From assembly GCA_024244665.1 (NCBI GenBank), contig JAAEOI010000175.1, forward strand, positions 1 to 13,754: DNA of 13,754 nucleotides. The letters are read 5' to 3'. The notes beneath the pieces are model-generated. The model made no database searches. It had not been told where the DNA came from and saw only the letters and a program-made list of their open reading frames with translations. This document shows, one piece after another, positions 6,463-13,754 of this stretch (the first letter of the stretch is position 1; each line of letters begins with the position of its first letter). Made by a program: the position numbers and the translations under genes. Origin of the DNA: Bacteroidota bacterium (lineage in GTDB: Bacteria > Bacteroidota > Bacteroidia > Bacteroidales > GCA-2748055).

Positions 6463-7209
6463 ATGCGGTATTTTTTCGGGATTGCAATTTCCCTGCTTTT
6501 CTTCCATGCTGAGGCAAAGGGCCAGATCTGGCTGGAGTTTGATGAACCCGGGCAGGATGTCAGGCTGGAGGTATTTCAAAATATGCTTCCGGATTTAAAT
6601 GCAGAGAAAATTCATGGACGGAACTACTTTAATCCCTATCCCGGGATTGAAAACCACCAGTATTTCATAACCCGTGGGCTATCCACGGGGATGCTGTACA
6701 CACCCAACGACACCATAGCAGGCGTCCCTGTCCTCTATGATTCATACAGGGACAAACTGATTGTTTTCTCCAGTCATGTGAAGGCAATGATTGAGATTGA
6801 AGAGGAGTTCATTACCCATTTTCAGCTCATGATTAAGGGCAGCAATACAAGCTACAGGTTTATCAATACCAAATTCATTAAAGATTTTCCGGAATCTCTC
6901 TGGCCGGGATTTCACCAGCTTGTCTATGACAGCCCCGGCTTGAGTATTTGTAAAAAGCATCTGAAAACCTTTTTGCGAAAGCCAAAAGGGAGCTTTTATG
7001 TGGTTGTGTTTACCAGGAAGGAACACTTGATTTTCAGGCATGGAGATCAGTACATTCATGTGAGAAAAACGAAAGACCTTTTGAAACAATATCCGGGATC
7101 TGAGAATGAGATAATGAGATATCTCCGGGAATCGAATATTAGGCTCAAAAAGGCCGGGGATATGGAACTCAGGGCCCTTGGTGACTACCTTAAGCACTTG
7201 GGAGGATGA
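6463..7209 (+). CDS. Uncharacterised secreted protein at head of TonB operon
   Basis: I do not recognise a named family. The 248-residue product starts with a signal peptide (MRYFFGIAISLLFFHAEAKG) and has no lipobox cysteine or later transmembrane segment, so it is probably periplasmic or outer-membrane associated. The middle holds short beta-like strands (GVPVLYDSYRDKLIVFS, then FQLMIKGSNTSYRFIN). The end, with GDQYIHVRKTKDLLKQYPG and IMRYLRESNIRLKKAGDM, resembles the C-terminus common to many small Bacteroidota periplasmic proteins, where a beta-hairpin precedes a helix. Its stop overlaps the receptor start (ATGA at 7206-7209), so it is probably translated with the receptor and may assist it. 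The leader 6401-6462 shows no convincing promoter. Confidence 0.7.
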   Translation: MRYFFGIAISLLFFHAEAKGQIWLEFDEPGQDVRLEVFQNMLPDLNAEKIHGRNYFNPYPGIENHQYFITRGLSTGMLYTPNDTIAGVPVLYDSYRDKLIVFSSHVKAMIEIEEEFITHFQLMIKGSNTSYRFINTKFIKDFPESLWPGFHQLVYDSPGLSICKKHLKTFLRKPKGSFYVVVFTRKEHLIFRHGDQYIHVRKTKDLLKQYPGSENEIMRYLRESNIRLKKAGDMELRALGDYLKHLGG

Positions 7210-9977
7210 ATTTGAGGAAGGCAGTCATAGGAATGATTCTCATGGTTCCGGTATGGACACAGGCAATTTCTCAGGAACGACTGATCAATTTCCGGTGCGA
7301 CACCATTCCTTTTTCCGAATTTGTCAATCGCCTGCAGCAGGACGGCCATGCAGTTATTCACTATGATCCCGGTTGGACAGACAGCCTGACAGTATGTGTC
7401 GATCTGAATGAAAGAAGCGTTGGTGAGATTCTGGAAGAGGTTTTGCTTGGAACTAATCTCACTTTCATTCAACAGAAGAACAGGATTATTCTGAGCAAGG
7501 ATTATACAATAAAAGCTGATTTCCGTAGTGATGTGAAGGATTCCTATGCTTCGTATGAGGAAAATCAAGGGGGAGAAAAGGTGAAATACCAGCCCCTGGT
7601 CAGGGAAACTGAAGAAACTGTCAGTATAAATCCGGAATTTCAACTCCACAGAATAGGTAATCCGGCATTAGTCCAGGAAGGGGATAAAGCGGTCATTTCG
7701 GGATATATCAGGGATAAAAGCAGTGGTGAATCTCTTATTGGGGCGATTGTCTTTCTGGAAGAGTTGAATTTGGGGGCTGCTGCCAATGCTTATGGTTTCT
7801 ATTCCATTGAGGTACCCTTTGGACAAATCACCCTTGAGTACAGCTGCATGGGCATGAAATCTACCCGAAGAAATATTCAGCTCTATTCGGAGGGCCCACT
7901 AAATGTGGAGATGGAAGAGGAAGTAGTATCCCTGAAAGAGGTGACCATTTCCGCCAAGGGTCAACAAAACGTAAGAAGCGTATCCCTTGGAATGGAAAAG
8001 ATATCCATCAAACAACTCAGGGAAATTCCCATGGCGCTGGGAGAAGTGGATGTCATCCGAAGCGTGACATTGCTCCCAGGGGTACAGACAGTGGGTGAGG
8101 GAACCACCGGGTTTAATGTCAGGGGAGGAAGTGCAGACCAGAACCTGATCCAGCTCGACCGGGCTCCCATCATGAATCCATCTCATTTCGTGGGCTTTTT
8201 CTCCTCAGTTAACGCTGACCTGCTCAAGGACGCCACCCTGTATAAGAGCAGCATTCCTGCACGCTATGGAGGCAGGATCTCATCGGTATTCGATCTGCAA
8301 ACCAGGGACGGGAACAAAAAGAAGGTTGGAGGCAGCGGCGGAATCAGTCCTGTGATGAGCAAACTTTTAGTTGAAGGCCCCCTGGTGAAAGATAAATCCA
8401 CCTTTCTTCTGGGGGCCAGAAGCTCATATTCCAACTGGATATTGAGGCAGCTTGAGGATGTGACACTCCAGCAGAGTAGTGCCTGGTTTATGGATCTCAA
8501 TGGAAAACTGACCTTTGATCTGGATGAAAAGAACAGCCTGTATGTTTCCGGTTACTACAGCAGGGATCATTTTGATTATTACTCGGAGACCGCATATAAA
8601 TACAGCAATGCAGCCGCTACCGTGACCTGGAAAAATATACTGAGTAATAAATTATTCTCCTTATACTCACTGGTTTATTCATCCTATCGTTACCAGACCT
8701 CAAATACTTACGATACCCTGGCTGCCACTACCATGGATTATACGCTGGATCAGTACAGGGCAGAAATGGAGTATACCTGGTTTCCTGCCTCTGACTGGAA
8801 GGTCAATTTTGGATTGAACAGCACATGGTATAATCTGAATCCAGGATCACTGAAACCCTATGGTAGCAGATCCCTTGTTTTTGTAAAAGATCTTGAAAAG
8901 GAGCATGGATTGGAATCAGCATTGTTTGTCAGTGGTGAGTATGAAATAAATCCCCGTATTACAATCTCCGGCGGATTACGTGCCTCTTCACTGTTGAGGT
9001 TTGGGCCGGGTACAGAGTATCTCTATAGCGATCCTGAAGAAAGGAGCATTGCGTCTGTTTCAGGCACAAGAACCTACGATGCGGGTCAGATCAGTTATTC
9101 GGACTTCCACCTGGAGCCCAGGATATCGGCCAGAATTGCGCTTGATAATAAAAGCTCAATAAAACTGGGATATACCAGAATGGCCCAGTATCTGCAGATG
9201 CTCTCCAATACAACAGCCATATCACCAACAGATATCTGGATGCTGAGCAATTCATACCTTATGCCACAGGTGGCAGATCAGGTGGGTGCTGGATTTTTTG
9301 GAAATTTCATGGATAATTCCCTGGAGACATCCCTGGAGCTTTATTACAGGAAACTTGATCATATTGTAGATTACAGAGGAGGGGCAGAACTGGTGATGAA
9401 TGAGCACATCGAGACGGATGTGCTGAGTGGTATTGGGAAGGCATATGGAGCGGAACTGTTGTTAAAGAGAACAAAAGGAAAGCTTACCGGGTGGTTTAGT
9501 TATACCTATTCAAGGATTTTCCATAAAATCGAAAGCGATAATCCGGAGTATGAGGTAAATGGCGGGAATTTCTTCCCAGCCAATTATGATAAGCCCAACA
9601 ATCTCTCATTTGTAGGGAACTATCGTGTATCGAGACGGCTTAGTTTCTCCACAACCATCGATTACAGTGATGGCCGGCCGGTGACCTACCCTCTGGCCAG
9701 CTATCAATATATGGGAGCAGAACGATTGCAGTATTCCAACAGGAATTCGTACAGGATTCCCCACTATTTCCGGTGGGACCTGTCCATCAATATAGATGGC
9801 AACCTGAAGGTCAATAAGCTGGCACACAGCTCAGTGACACTCGGGTTGTATAATGTAACAGGCAGGAATAATGCCTATTCAGTATTTTTCAGGACCGAGG
9901 AAGGCGAGATCAAGGGCTACCTGTTTTCCGTATTCGGGCAGGCCATTCCTACCATCACATACAATTTCAGGTTTTAA
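7206..9977 (+). CDS. TonB-dependent outer-membrane receptor with STN domain
   Basis: This 923-residue receptor has a signal peptide (1-22) and a secretin/TonB short N-terminal (STN) domain at about 27-98 (LINFRCDTIPFSEFVNRLQQ, then SVGEILEEVLLGTNLTF). A carboxypeptidase-regulatory-like beta-sandwich follows at about 163-238 (VISGYIRDKSSGESLIGAIV), then the plug at about 255-370 (LPGVQTVGEGTTGFNVRGGS, then DQNLIQLDRAPIMN and ARYGGRISSVFDL). A large 22-strand-type barrel ends in the aromatic TYNFRF. Such receptors import large or chelated substrates with TonB energy. STN domains usually signal to an inner-membrane FecR anti-sigma factor, but none is encoded here. The substrate is unknown; lack of a SusD partner argues against a standard glycan-utilisation pair, and the DUF4249 gene 2 bp downstream is the usual companion of this receptor class. 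Confidence 0.92.
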   Translation: MNLRKAVIGMILMVPVWTQAISQERLINFRCDTIPFSEFVNRLQQDGHAVIHYDPGWTDSLTVCVDLNERSVGEILEEVLLGTNLTFIQQKNRIILSKDYTIKADFRSDVKDSYASYEENQGGEKVKYQPLVRETEETVSINPEFQLHRIGNPALVQEGDKAVISGYIRDKSSGESLIGAIVFLEELNLGAAANAYGFYSIEVPFGQITLEYSCMGMKSTRRNIQLYSEGPLNVEMEEEVVSLKEVTISAKGQQNVRSVSLGMEKISIKQLREIPMALGEVDVIRSVTLLPGVQTVGEGTTGFNVRGGSADQNLIQLDRAPIMNPSHFVGFFSSVNADLLKDATLYKSSIPARYGGRISSVFDLQTRDGNKKKVGGSGGISPVMSKLLVEGPLVKDKSTFLLGARSSYSNWILRQLEDVTLQQSSAWFMDLNGKLTFDLDEKNSLYVSGYYSRDHFDYYSETAYKYSNAAATVTWKNILSNKLFSLYSLVYSSYRYQTSNTYDTLAATTMDYTLDQYRAEMEYTWFPASDWKVNFGLNSTWYNLNPGSLKPYGSRSLVFVKDLEKEHGLESALFVSGEYEINPRITISGGLRASSLLRFGPGTEYLYSDPEERSIASVSGTRTYDAGQISYSDFHLEPRISARIALDNKSSIKLGYTRMAQYLQMLSNTTAISPTDIWMLSNSYLMPQVADQVGAGFFGNFMDNSLETSLELYYRKLDHIVDYRGGAELVMNEHIETDVLSGIGKAYGAELLLKRTKGKLTGWFSYTYSRIFHKIESDNPEYEVNGGNFFPANYDKPNNLSFVGNYRVSRRLSFSTTIDYSDGRPVTYPLASYQYMGAERLQYSNRNSYRIPHYFRWDLSINIDGNLKVNKLAHSSVTLGLYNVTGRNNAYSVFFRTEEGEIKGYLFSVFGQAIPTITYNFRF

Positions 9978-9979
9978 GG

Positions 9980-11224
9980 ATGAGAAGCAAGAAGACAGTG
10001 GAAAGATTAATACATAGAATCGCCATGGCAATAACCTGGAGCCTGGCCTTATTATGTACAAATTGCCTTGATCCCTATCCATTGCCCGATGTAAGTTCCG
10101 GTTTTCTGGTGGTGGATGCCAGATTTACAAACGATCCGGAAGCCAACCGCATCATACTCTCTTTTGCCGGTCAGGTGAACGAAGGGGGCACCCCTGTAAG
10201 CGATGCCCGGGTCTCCATTTCAGATGATCTGGGGAACAATGGGGAGTGCCGGGAATCGGCTACCGGTGAATATGTTCCTGTAAATGAAAACTTTGTTGGT
10301 GAGCCAGGAAGAAAATATGTACTTGATATCCAATTAATCGATGGAAGGAGATACCAGTCAGATAGTTCTCTGTTCATGGCTGCACCTCCCATCGATGAAC
10401 TTAAATGGACCCTGACAGAACAACCTTCAGATAACAATTCTGGCATGTTGCATGGAGTGGATATCAGGCTAAGCACACATGATCCTGATAACATAACAAA
10501 AAATTACATGTGGTACTATGAGGAGATCTGGGAGGTAGTGATACCCTTTCCGGTTTTGGAAGAGTATGATGGAAGCGGAAGAACGCAAGGGGATTTTAAA
10601 AGGATCGATTATACAAGGGACTGTTATCTTAGAGGGAGCTCATATGACATTATGATGAAGACCACTAGTGACCAGGAGGAATCAAGAATTGAGAATCTCC
10701 CCATCATATTTATCTCCAGTGAATCCTCCCGGCTCTGGAGGGACTACCGGATCCGGGTCTGGCAATTTGCCCTGTCAGATGATGCCTGGAAATACCACCA
10801 GCAGCTCAATGAAATCACAAGCCAGAATGGATCCGTATTCGATAAGCAGCCCTACAGCTTAAAGGGAAATATCTACAATGTCAATTCTTCGGAAGAGGTG
10901 GTTATGGGTTACTTTCTCACTTCGGCCGTATCGACTGAAACCATTGAATTCAGTGCCTGGGACCTGCCCGACGAATACAGGGGGGATTTTCCGCTATATT
11001 GGAATTGTCACCTTGCGGCGGATACATTCCATGTTCTCAACCGGACCAATATTAACTTGGTTATTAACCAGTATGCTCCATCAAGAAATCTGGTATTTAC
11101 ACAGAGTGTGTGGTCCGATGGCCTTGACCTTAATCCCAGATTGATTGGTTTGTTGCTGGTGCCCAGACAGTGCGCTTCTTGTGAGGGCTCAACAGAAACA
11201 CCTGAAAACTGGCCGGAGAACTAA
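9980..11224 (+). CDS. DUF4249 outer-membrane lipoprotein
   Basis: This 414-residue protein has a lipoprotein signal; Cys29 in LLCTNCLDPY is the likely lipidated residue, with CxDPYPLP fitting the family start (Cys26 is an alternative). The opening GFLVVDARFTND, then GTPVSDARVSISDDLGNNGE and GRKYVLDIQLIDGRRYQSDS, follows the DUF4249 pattern of an Ig-like sandwich with a G-x-x-Y-x-L strand. The C-terminus has the family Cys pair and Trp-rich tail (RQCASCEGS, then TPENWPEN). DUF4249 proteins are encoded after TonB receptors in Bacteroidota and may act as surface or periplasmic partners; no activity is established. It starts 2 bp after the receptor stop and overlaps the next gene by one base (TAATG), so it is part of the same transcription unit. 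Confidence 0.85.
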   Translation: MRSKKTVERLIHRIAMAITWSLALLCTNCLDPYPLPDVSSGFLVVDARFTNDPEANRIILSFAGQVNEGGTPVSDARVSISDDLGNNGECRESATGEYVPVNENFVGEPGRKYVLDIQLIDGRRYQSDSSLFMAAPPIDELKWTLTEQPSDNNSGMLHGVDIRLSTHDPDNITKNYMWYYEEIWEVVIPFPVLEEYDGSGRTQGDFKRIDYTRDCYLRGSSYDIMMKTTSDQEESRIENLPIIFISSESSRLWRDYRIRVWQFALSDDAWKYHQQLNEITSQNGSVFDKQPYSLKGNIYNVNSSEEVVMGYFLTSAVSTETIEFSAWDLPDEYRGDFPLYWNCHLAADTFHVLNRTNINLVINQYAPSRNLVFTQSVWSDGLDLNPRLIGLLLVPRQCASCEGSTETPENWPEN

Positions 11225-12954
11225 TGAGGACAAAGAACAATACAGGACACAACTACGGTTTCAGCTTCCTGCTGTTCCTCTGCATGACCTTATCTCTGTC
11301 TGCCCGGGAGAATGAAGTTTTGGAGAGGATACATCTCAGAACCGACAGGGACCTTTATGTAGTTGGTGAATCGATACATTTTAAAGCTTTCATTCTGAAC
11401 GGGAATACCCCTGCCCAAATTGGGGATATCCTTTATCTGGAATTGATGGATAAGCAGCACTCCCCGGTAGTACAGAGAAAATTTGCCATTTCTGATGCTG
11501 AGTGTTTTGGAGCATTTTCACTTCCTTCAGAACTGGGTACGGGTTCTTACTACCTCAGGGCGTATACCAGCTGGATGAAGAACTATGGTCCTGAAAGCTT
11601 TGCTTACCAGCTGCTTACTGTGATAAATCCCTTTGAGGAAATTGCATCGGATTTGATTGCAGGGACCGATGGTGAGATCAACCCGGTTCCCGATGAAATC
11701 ATGGATGCTGATCCGATTGCGGAAATGCCGGGCATAGAGATCCACGTTGATATTCGGAATGAACAAAGCACCACCAGGCAGAGAATCTCACTTGATATAG
11801 AAGCCGTAGATGTCTCCGGGGATCCTGTGGAAGGAAGTTTTATCCTGAGTATTGCCAGGAAGGGGATGCTTGGAAGCGGGAACAGGAAGCTGTTAAGTCC
11901 GTCTTCCCGACAAAGTAATTCGGCGACTCAGGATTATCCGCCGGAGTGGGGGGGGCATTATGTTAGTGGGAAGATCCAGCCCCGCAGCGGAGACGGCTCA
12001 TTTCAAGGGGATACTCTTCTCTATTCTGTAGTGGGGAAGAAGGCTGCAATAAATTACAGTATTTCTGATGATCAGGGTAACTTCGGATTCCTGGTGGACA
12101 AGCTGGAAGGTATGCATGAAGTGGTGATTCAGAATCTGAATCCCGGGAAGTCCGGATATCGGATCCATTTGAACAATCCTTTTTCAGAGAGCTATGCAGA
12201 AGTGGATTTACCCACGTATCAGATCGATACCAATATGCTTGATGAAATCAACCAGGCTGTGATCGCAGCCCAGATTCATGCCTTGTACCGGGAAGAATTG
12301 CAGCAAATATCCATCGATTCCAATCTTCTTTCATTCTATGGAACACCGGATAAAGAGTTAATCATGGCAAATTATATGAAGTTGCCGGAGATGTGGGAGG
12401 TATTTTTTGAGCTTATTCCAATGGCTCAGATGAGGATAAAGGACGATGAGGTTATTATCCGTTTGAAGAATGAAAACCTGGGAAAATATCCTGAAGCTCC
12501 ACCCTTGCTACTGGTGGATGGAGTAATTACTCCGGAAAGCAGAGATGTTGCCAATCTGAATCCGCTGAAGTTAGAGAGGATAGAGATGGTAACTGATGAG
12601 TATTACTTCGGAGTCTTAAAAATTCCCGGCATCATCAGTTTTATCACCAGGGAGGGACGATGCCCTGTGGACTATCCCCATTATTATATCAGGCAGGCTT
12701 ACGATTTCCTCTCACCCGACGTACCATTCACGTTTCCGGTATACAAGGATTCAGGCGAACAAAGACGTCCTCAGGCTGATTTCAGAAATACCCTGTACTG
12801 GAATCCCCGGATCAGAACCAATAAGGAAGGAAAGGCAAACATTGAATTCTACAGCTCTGATGAAGCCACCGATTTTACCTATATCCTTGAGGGATTTTCA
12901 CCAGATGGCAGGTATGGAAGGTACAGCGGTACAATTTCTGTTCAGGACAGATAA
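11224..12954 (+). CDS. MG2-like secreted protein with plug-like segment and A2M-like tail
   Basis: This 576-residue protein has a signal peptide (hydrophobic FSFLLFLCMTLSLSA, about 13-27). The N-terminal region at about 32-135 is a macroglobulin MG2-like sandwich (ERIHLRTDRDLYVVGESIHF, then GTGSYYLRAYTSWMKNYG). The middle is less clear. Residues about 425-478 (PPLLLVDGVI, then NLNPLKLERIEMV and GIISFITREG) closely resemble a TonB-receptor plug segment. The last part at about 521-573 (TLYWNPRIRTNKEGKANIEF, then EGFSPDGRYG) resembles the alpha-2-macroglobulin-like beta-domain found in these proteins. Related proteins occur beside TonB receptor/DUF4249 pairs; their function is unestablished. A periplasmic or surface adaptor for the receptor is possible, but a protease-trapping role is unlikely because no thioester CxEQ motif is visible. 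It overlaps the DUF4249 stop by one base. Confidence 0.78.
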   Translation: MRTKNNTGHNYGFSFLLFLCMTLSLSARENEVLERIHLRTDRDLYVVGESIHFKAFILNGNTPAQIGDILYLELMDKQHSPVVQRKFAISDAECFGAFSLPSELGTGSYYLRAYTSWMKNYGPESFAYQLLTVINPFEEIASDLIAGTDGEINPVPDEIMDADPIAEMPGIEIHVDIRNEQSTTRQRISLDIEAVDVSGDPVEGSFILSIARKGMLGSGNRKLLSPSSRQSNSATQDYPPEWGGHYVSGKIQPRSGDGSFQGDTLLYSVVGKKAAINYSISDDQGNFGFLVDKLEGMHEVVIQNLNPGKSGYRIHLNNPFSESYAEVDLPTYQIDTNMLDEINQAVIAAQIHALYREELQQISIDSNLLSFYGTPDKELIMANYMKLPEMWEVFFELIPMAQMRIKDDEVIIRLKNENLGKYPEAPPLLLVDGVITPESRDVANLNPLKLERIEMVTDEYYFGVLKIPGIISFITREGRCPVDYPHYYIRQAYDFLSPDVPFTFPVYKDSGEQRRPQADFRNTLYWNPRIRTNKEGKANIEFYSSDEATDFTYILEGFSPDGRYGRYSGTISVQDR

Positions 12955-12983
12955 CCGGGCGAGTCCTGACTGAAAACCAAACC

Positions 12984-13072
12984 CTATTCAACCCTGATCC
13001 TGACGGTTTCCATGGGAGTCTTAAGGGTATCCATCAATGGTTCGTAGTCATCCAGGAGGGATTCCCGATCGG
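12984..13072 (-). other. Antisense coding-like C-terminal fragment
   Basis: On the minus strand a 29-codon stretch follows a stop (TAA) and reads ADRESLLDDYEPLMDTLKTP, then METVRIRVE and TAG. It looks like the natural C-terminus of a larger protein rather than random translation, but has no upstream coding frame and I cannot name a family. It may be a decayed gene end left after deletion, like the sulfatase remnants nearby. The rest of 12955-13182 is A/T-rich and I see no other feature in it. Confidence 0.3.
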
Positions 13073-13182
13073 CTTATTGAGTCCAAAAAGTGCAAATCCT
13101 TTCCCGCTTTGTCCATTTACTATAAAACTATATAATTCTATTTTTAGGAAGCAACAAACATTAATACGATATCCCAACTGTT

Positions 13183-13754
13183 ATGAAGAATTATGCATTT
13201 TTATTGGGCCTGTTTTTTGTGTTGTTTTCGTGCAATAGATCAGCTCCCCTTGAGCGACCAAACATTATTTACATCTATACCGATCAGCAAAGCGCATCCA
13301 TGATGAGTTGTGCAGGAAACGAGTGGCTGAAAACCCCTGCCATGGATTACATCGCAGAAAACGGTGTTCGCTTCACCCGGGCCTATACAAGCAACCCGGT
13401 TTGCTCTCCGGCCAGGGTAAGTATGATGACGGGACGTTTCCCGGGTTATTTCAATGATGCTGATGGAAATCAGGCCCGGGAAAACGGTGGATGTATGGAT
13501 ATCCCACAGGTATCGGATGAGGTGCTTAACACCACCCTATCATCATTTCTGAGACAGGCAGATTATGAGCTGATCTTCGGAGGGAAGGAGCACCTTCCGC
13601 CCTCACTTACACCTACAGCACTGGGTTATACCGATATCTCAGATAATGAGCGGGAGATACTGGCTGAAGAGGCTGTAAAGGTGATCAGGGCTGAGCACGA
13701 AAAACCCTATTTCATGCTGGTTTCCCTGATCAATCCCCACGACATCTGTTACAT
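13183..13754 (+). CDS. Lipoprotein sulfatase, 5' part (CSPAR active site)
   Basis: A frame opens at the ATG at 13183 (MKNYAFLLGLFFVLFSCNRS) and remains open to the window end, about 190 codons. It is a lipoprotein with Cys17. The sulfatase hallmarks are visible: RPNIIYIYTDQQ with metal-ligand Asp34, GVRFTRAYTSNPVC, then CSPAR at residues 74-78 (formylglycine precursor Cys74), MMTGR, an FGGKEHLP segment corresponding to the G-K-x-H motif, and KPYFMLVSLINPHD near the end. Ser at the second position and Ala for the usual Ser of CxPSR still fit the accepted CxPS/AR type. The DQ pair (rather than DD) resembles the choline-sulfatase/N-sulfatase side of the family. It is unbroken in what is visible, unlike the other two sulfatase loci here; the rest lies outside. 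Confidence 0.88.
   Translation, partial: MKNYAFLLGLFFVLFSCNRSAPLERPNIIYIYTDQQSASMMSCAGNEWLKTPAMDYIAENGVRFTRAYTSNPVCSPARVSMMTGRFPGYFNDADGNQARENGGCMDIPQVSDEVLNTTLSSFLRQADYELIFGGKEHLPPSLTPTALGYTDISDNEREILAEEAVKVIRAEHEKPYFMLVSLINPHDICY

Noticed and set aside
13108..13146. TTTG and TATTTTTA as promoter elements for the third sulfatase
   Set aside because: Spacing of about 27 bases is longer than the usual 19-21 and the -7 match is imperfect.
1..13754. CRISPR arrays, tRNA or rRNA genes, insertion sequences
   Set aside because: No regularly spaced repeats, clover-leaf candidates, rRNA-like sequence or transposase motifs were seen on reading either strand.

Overview
The window looks like Bacteroidota DNA, probably a Marinilabiliales- or Bacteroidales-like environmental lineage. 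This is inferred from the gene families: a TonB-dependent receptor with an STN domain followed by a DUF4249 lipoprotein and an MG2-like protein, a DUF5777 beta-barrel, lipoprotein sulfatases, A/T-rich leaders with little Shine-Dalgarno, and a TAnnTTTG-type promoter element. I cannot name a species.

Region 1 (1-938) holds a lipoprotein sulfatase gene broken by a frameshift in a run of eight A and lacking its C-terminal half. Region 2 (940-4197) is the most coherent unit. A minus-strand Crp/Fnr regulator carries all four cysteines expected of an oxygen-sensing [4Fe-4S] FNR. It is divergent from a tight four-gene operon: monoheme c-type cytochrome lipoprotein, DUF5777 beta-barrel, YceI-like protein and membrane-anchored OB-fold protein. 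The 200-bp gap between them contains a perfect FNR box (TTGAT-N4-ATCAA) and a second perfect Fnr-like palindrome two helical turns away. This suggests autoregulation and oxygen-dependent control of an envelope redox module.

Region 3 (4201-6400) begins with the internal remnant of a second, different sulfatase, lacking both ends and carrying an in-frame stop. It is followed directly by a complete hipBA-type toxin-antitoxin module with a perfect inverted-repeat operator over its predicted promoter. Region 4 (6463-12954) is an operon of four overlapping or nearly touching genes: an uncharacterised secreted protein, a TonB-dependent receptor with STN, carboxypeptidase-regulatory-like, plug and barrel regions, a DUF4249 lipoprotein, and a secreted MG2-like protein that also contains a plug-like segment and an A2M-like tail. 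It is probably an outer-membrane uptake or surface-display unit of unknown substrate.

Region 5 (12955-13754) has a short gap with a small antisense coding-like fragment, then the 5' part of a third sulfatase (CSPAR active-site motif) that runs off the window. Two of the three sulfatase loci are decayed, so this looks like an eroding sulfated-glycan locus that has received a toxin-antitoxin module. The regulator-cytochrome-barrel operon and the TonB/DUF4249/MG2 operon appear intact.
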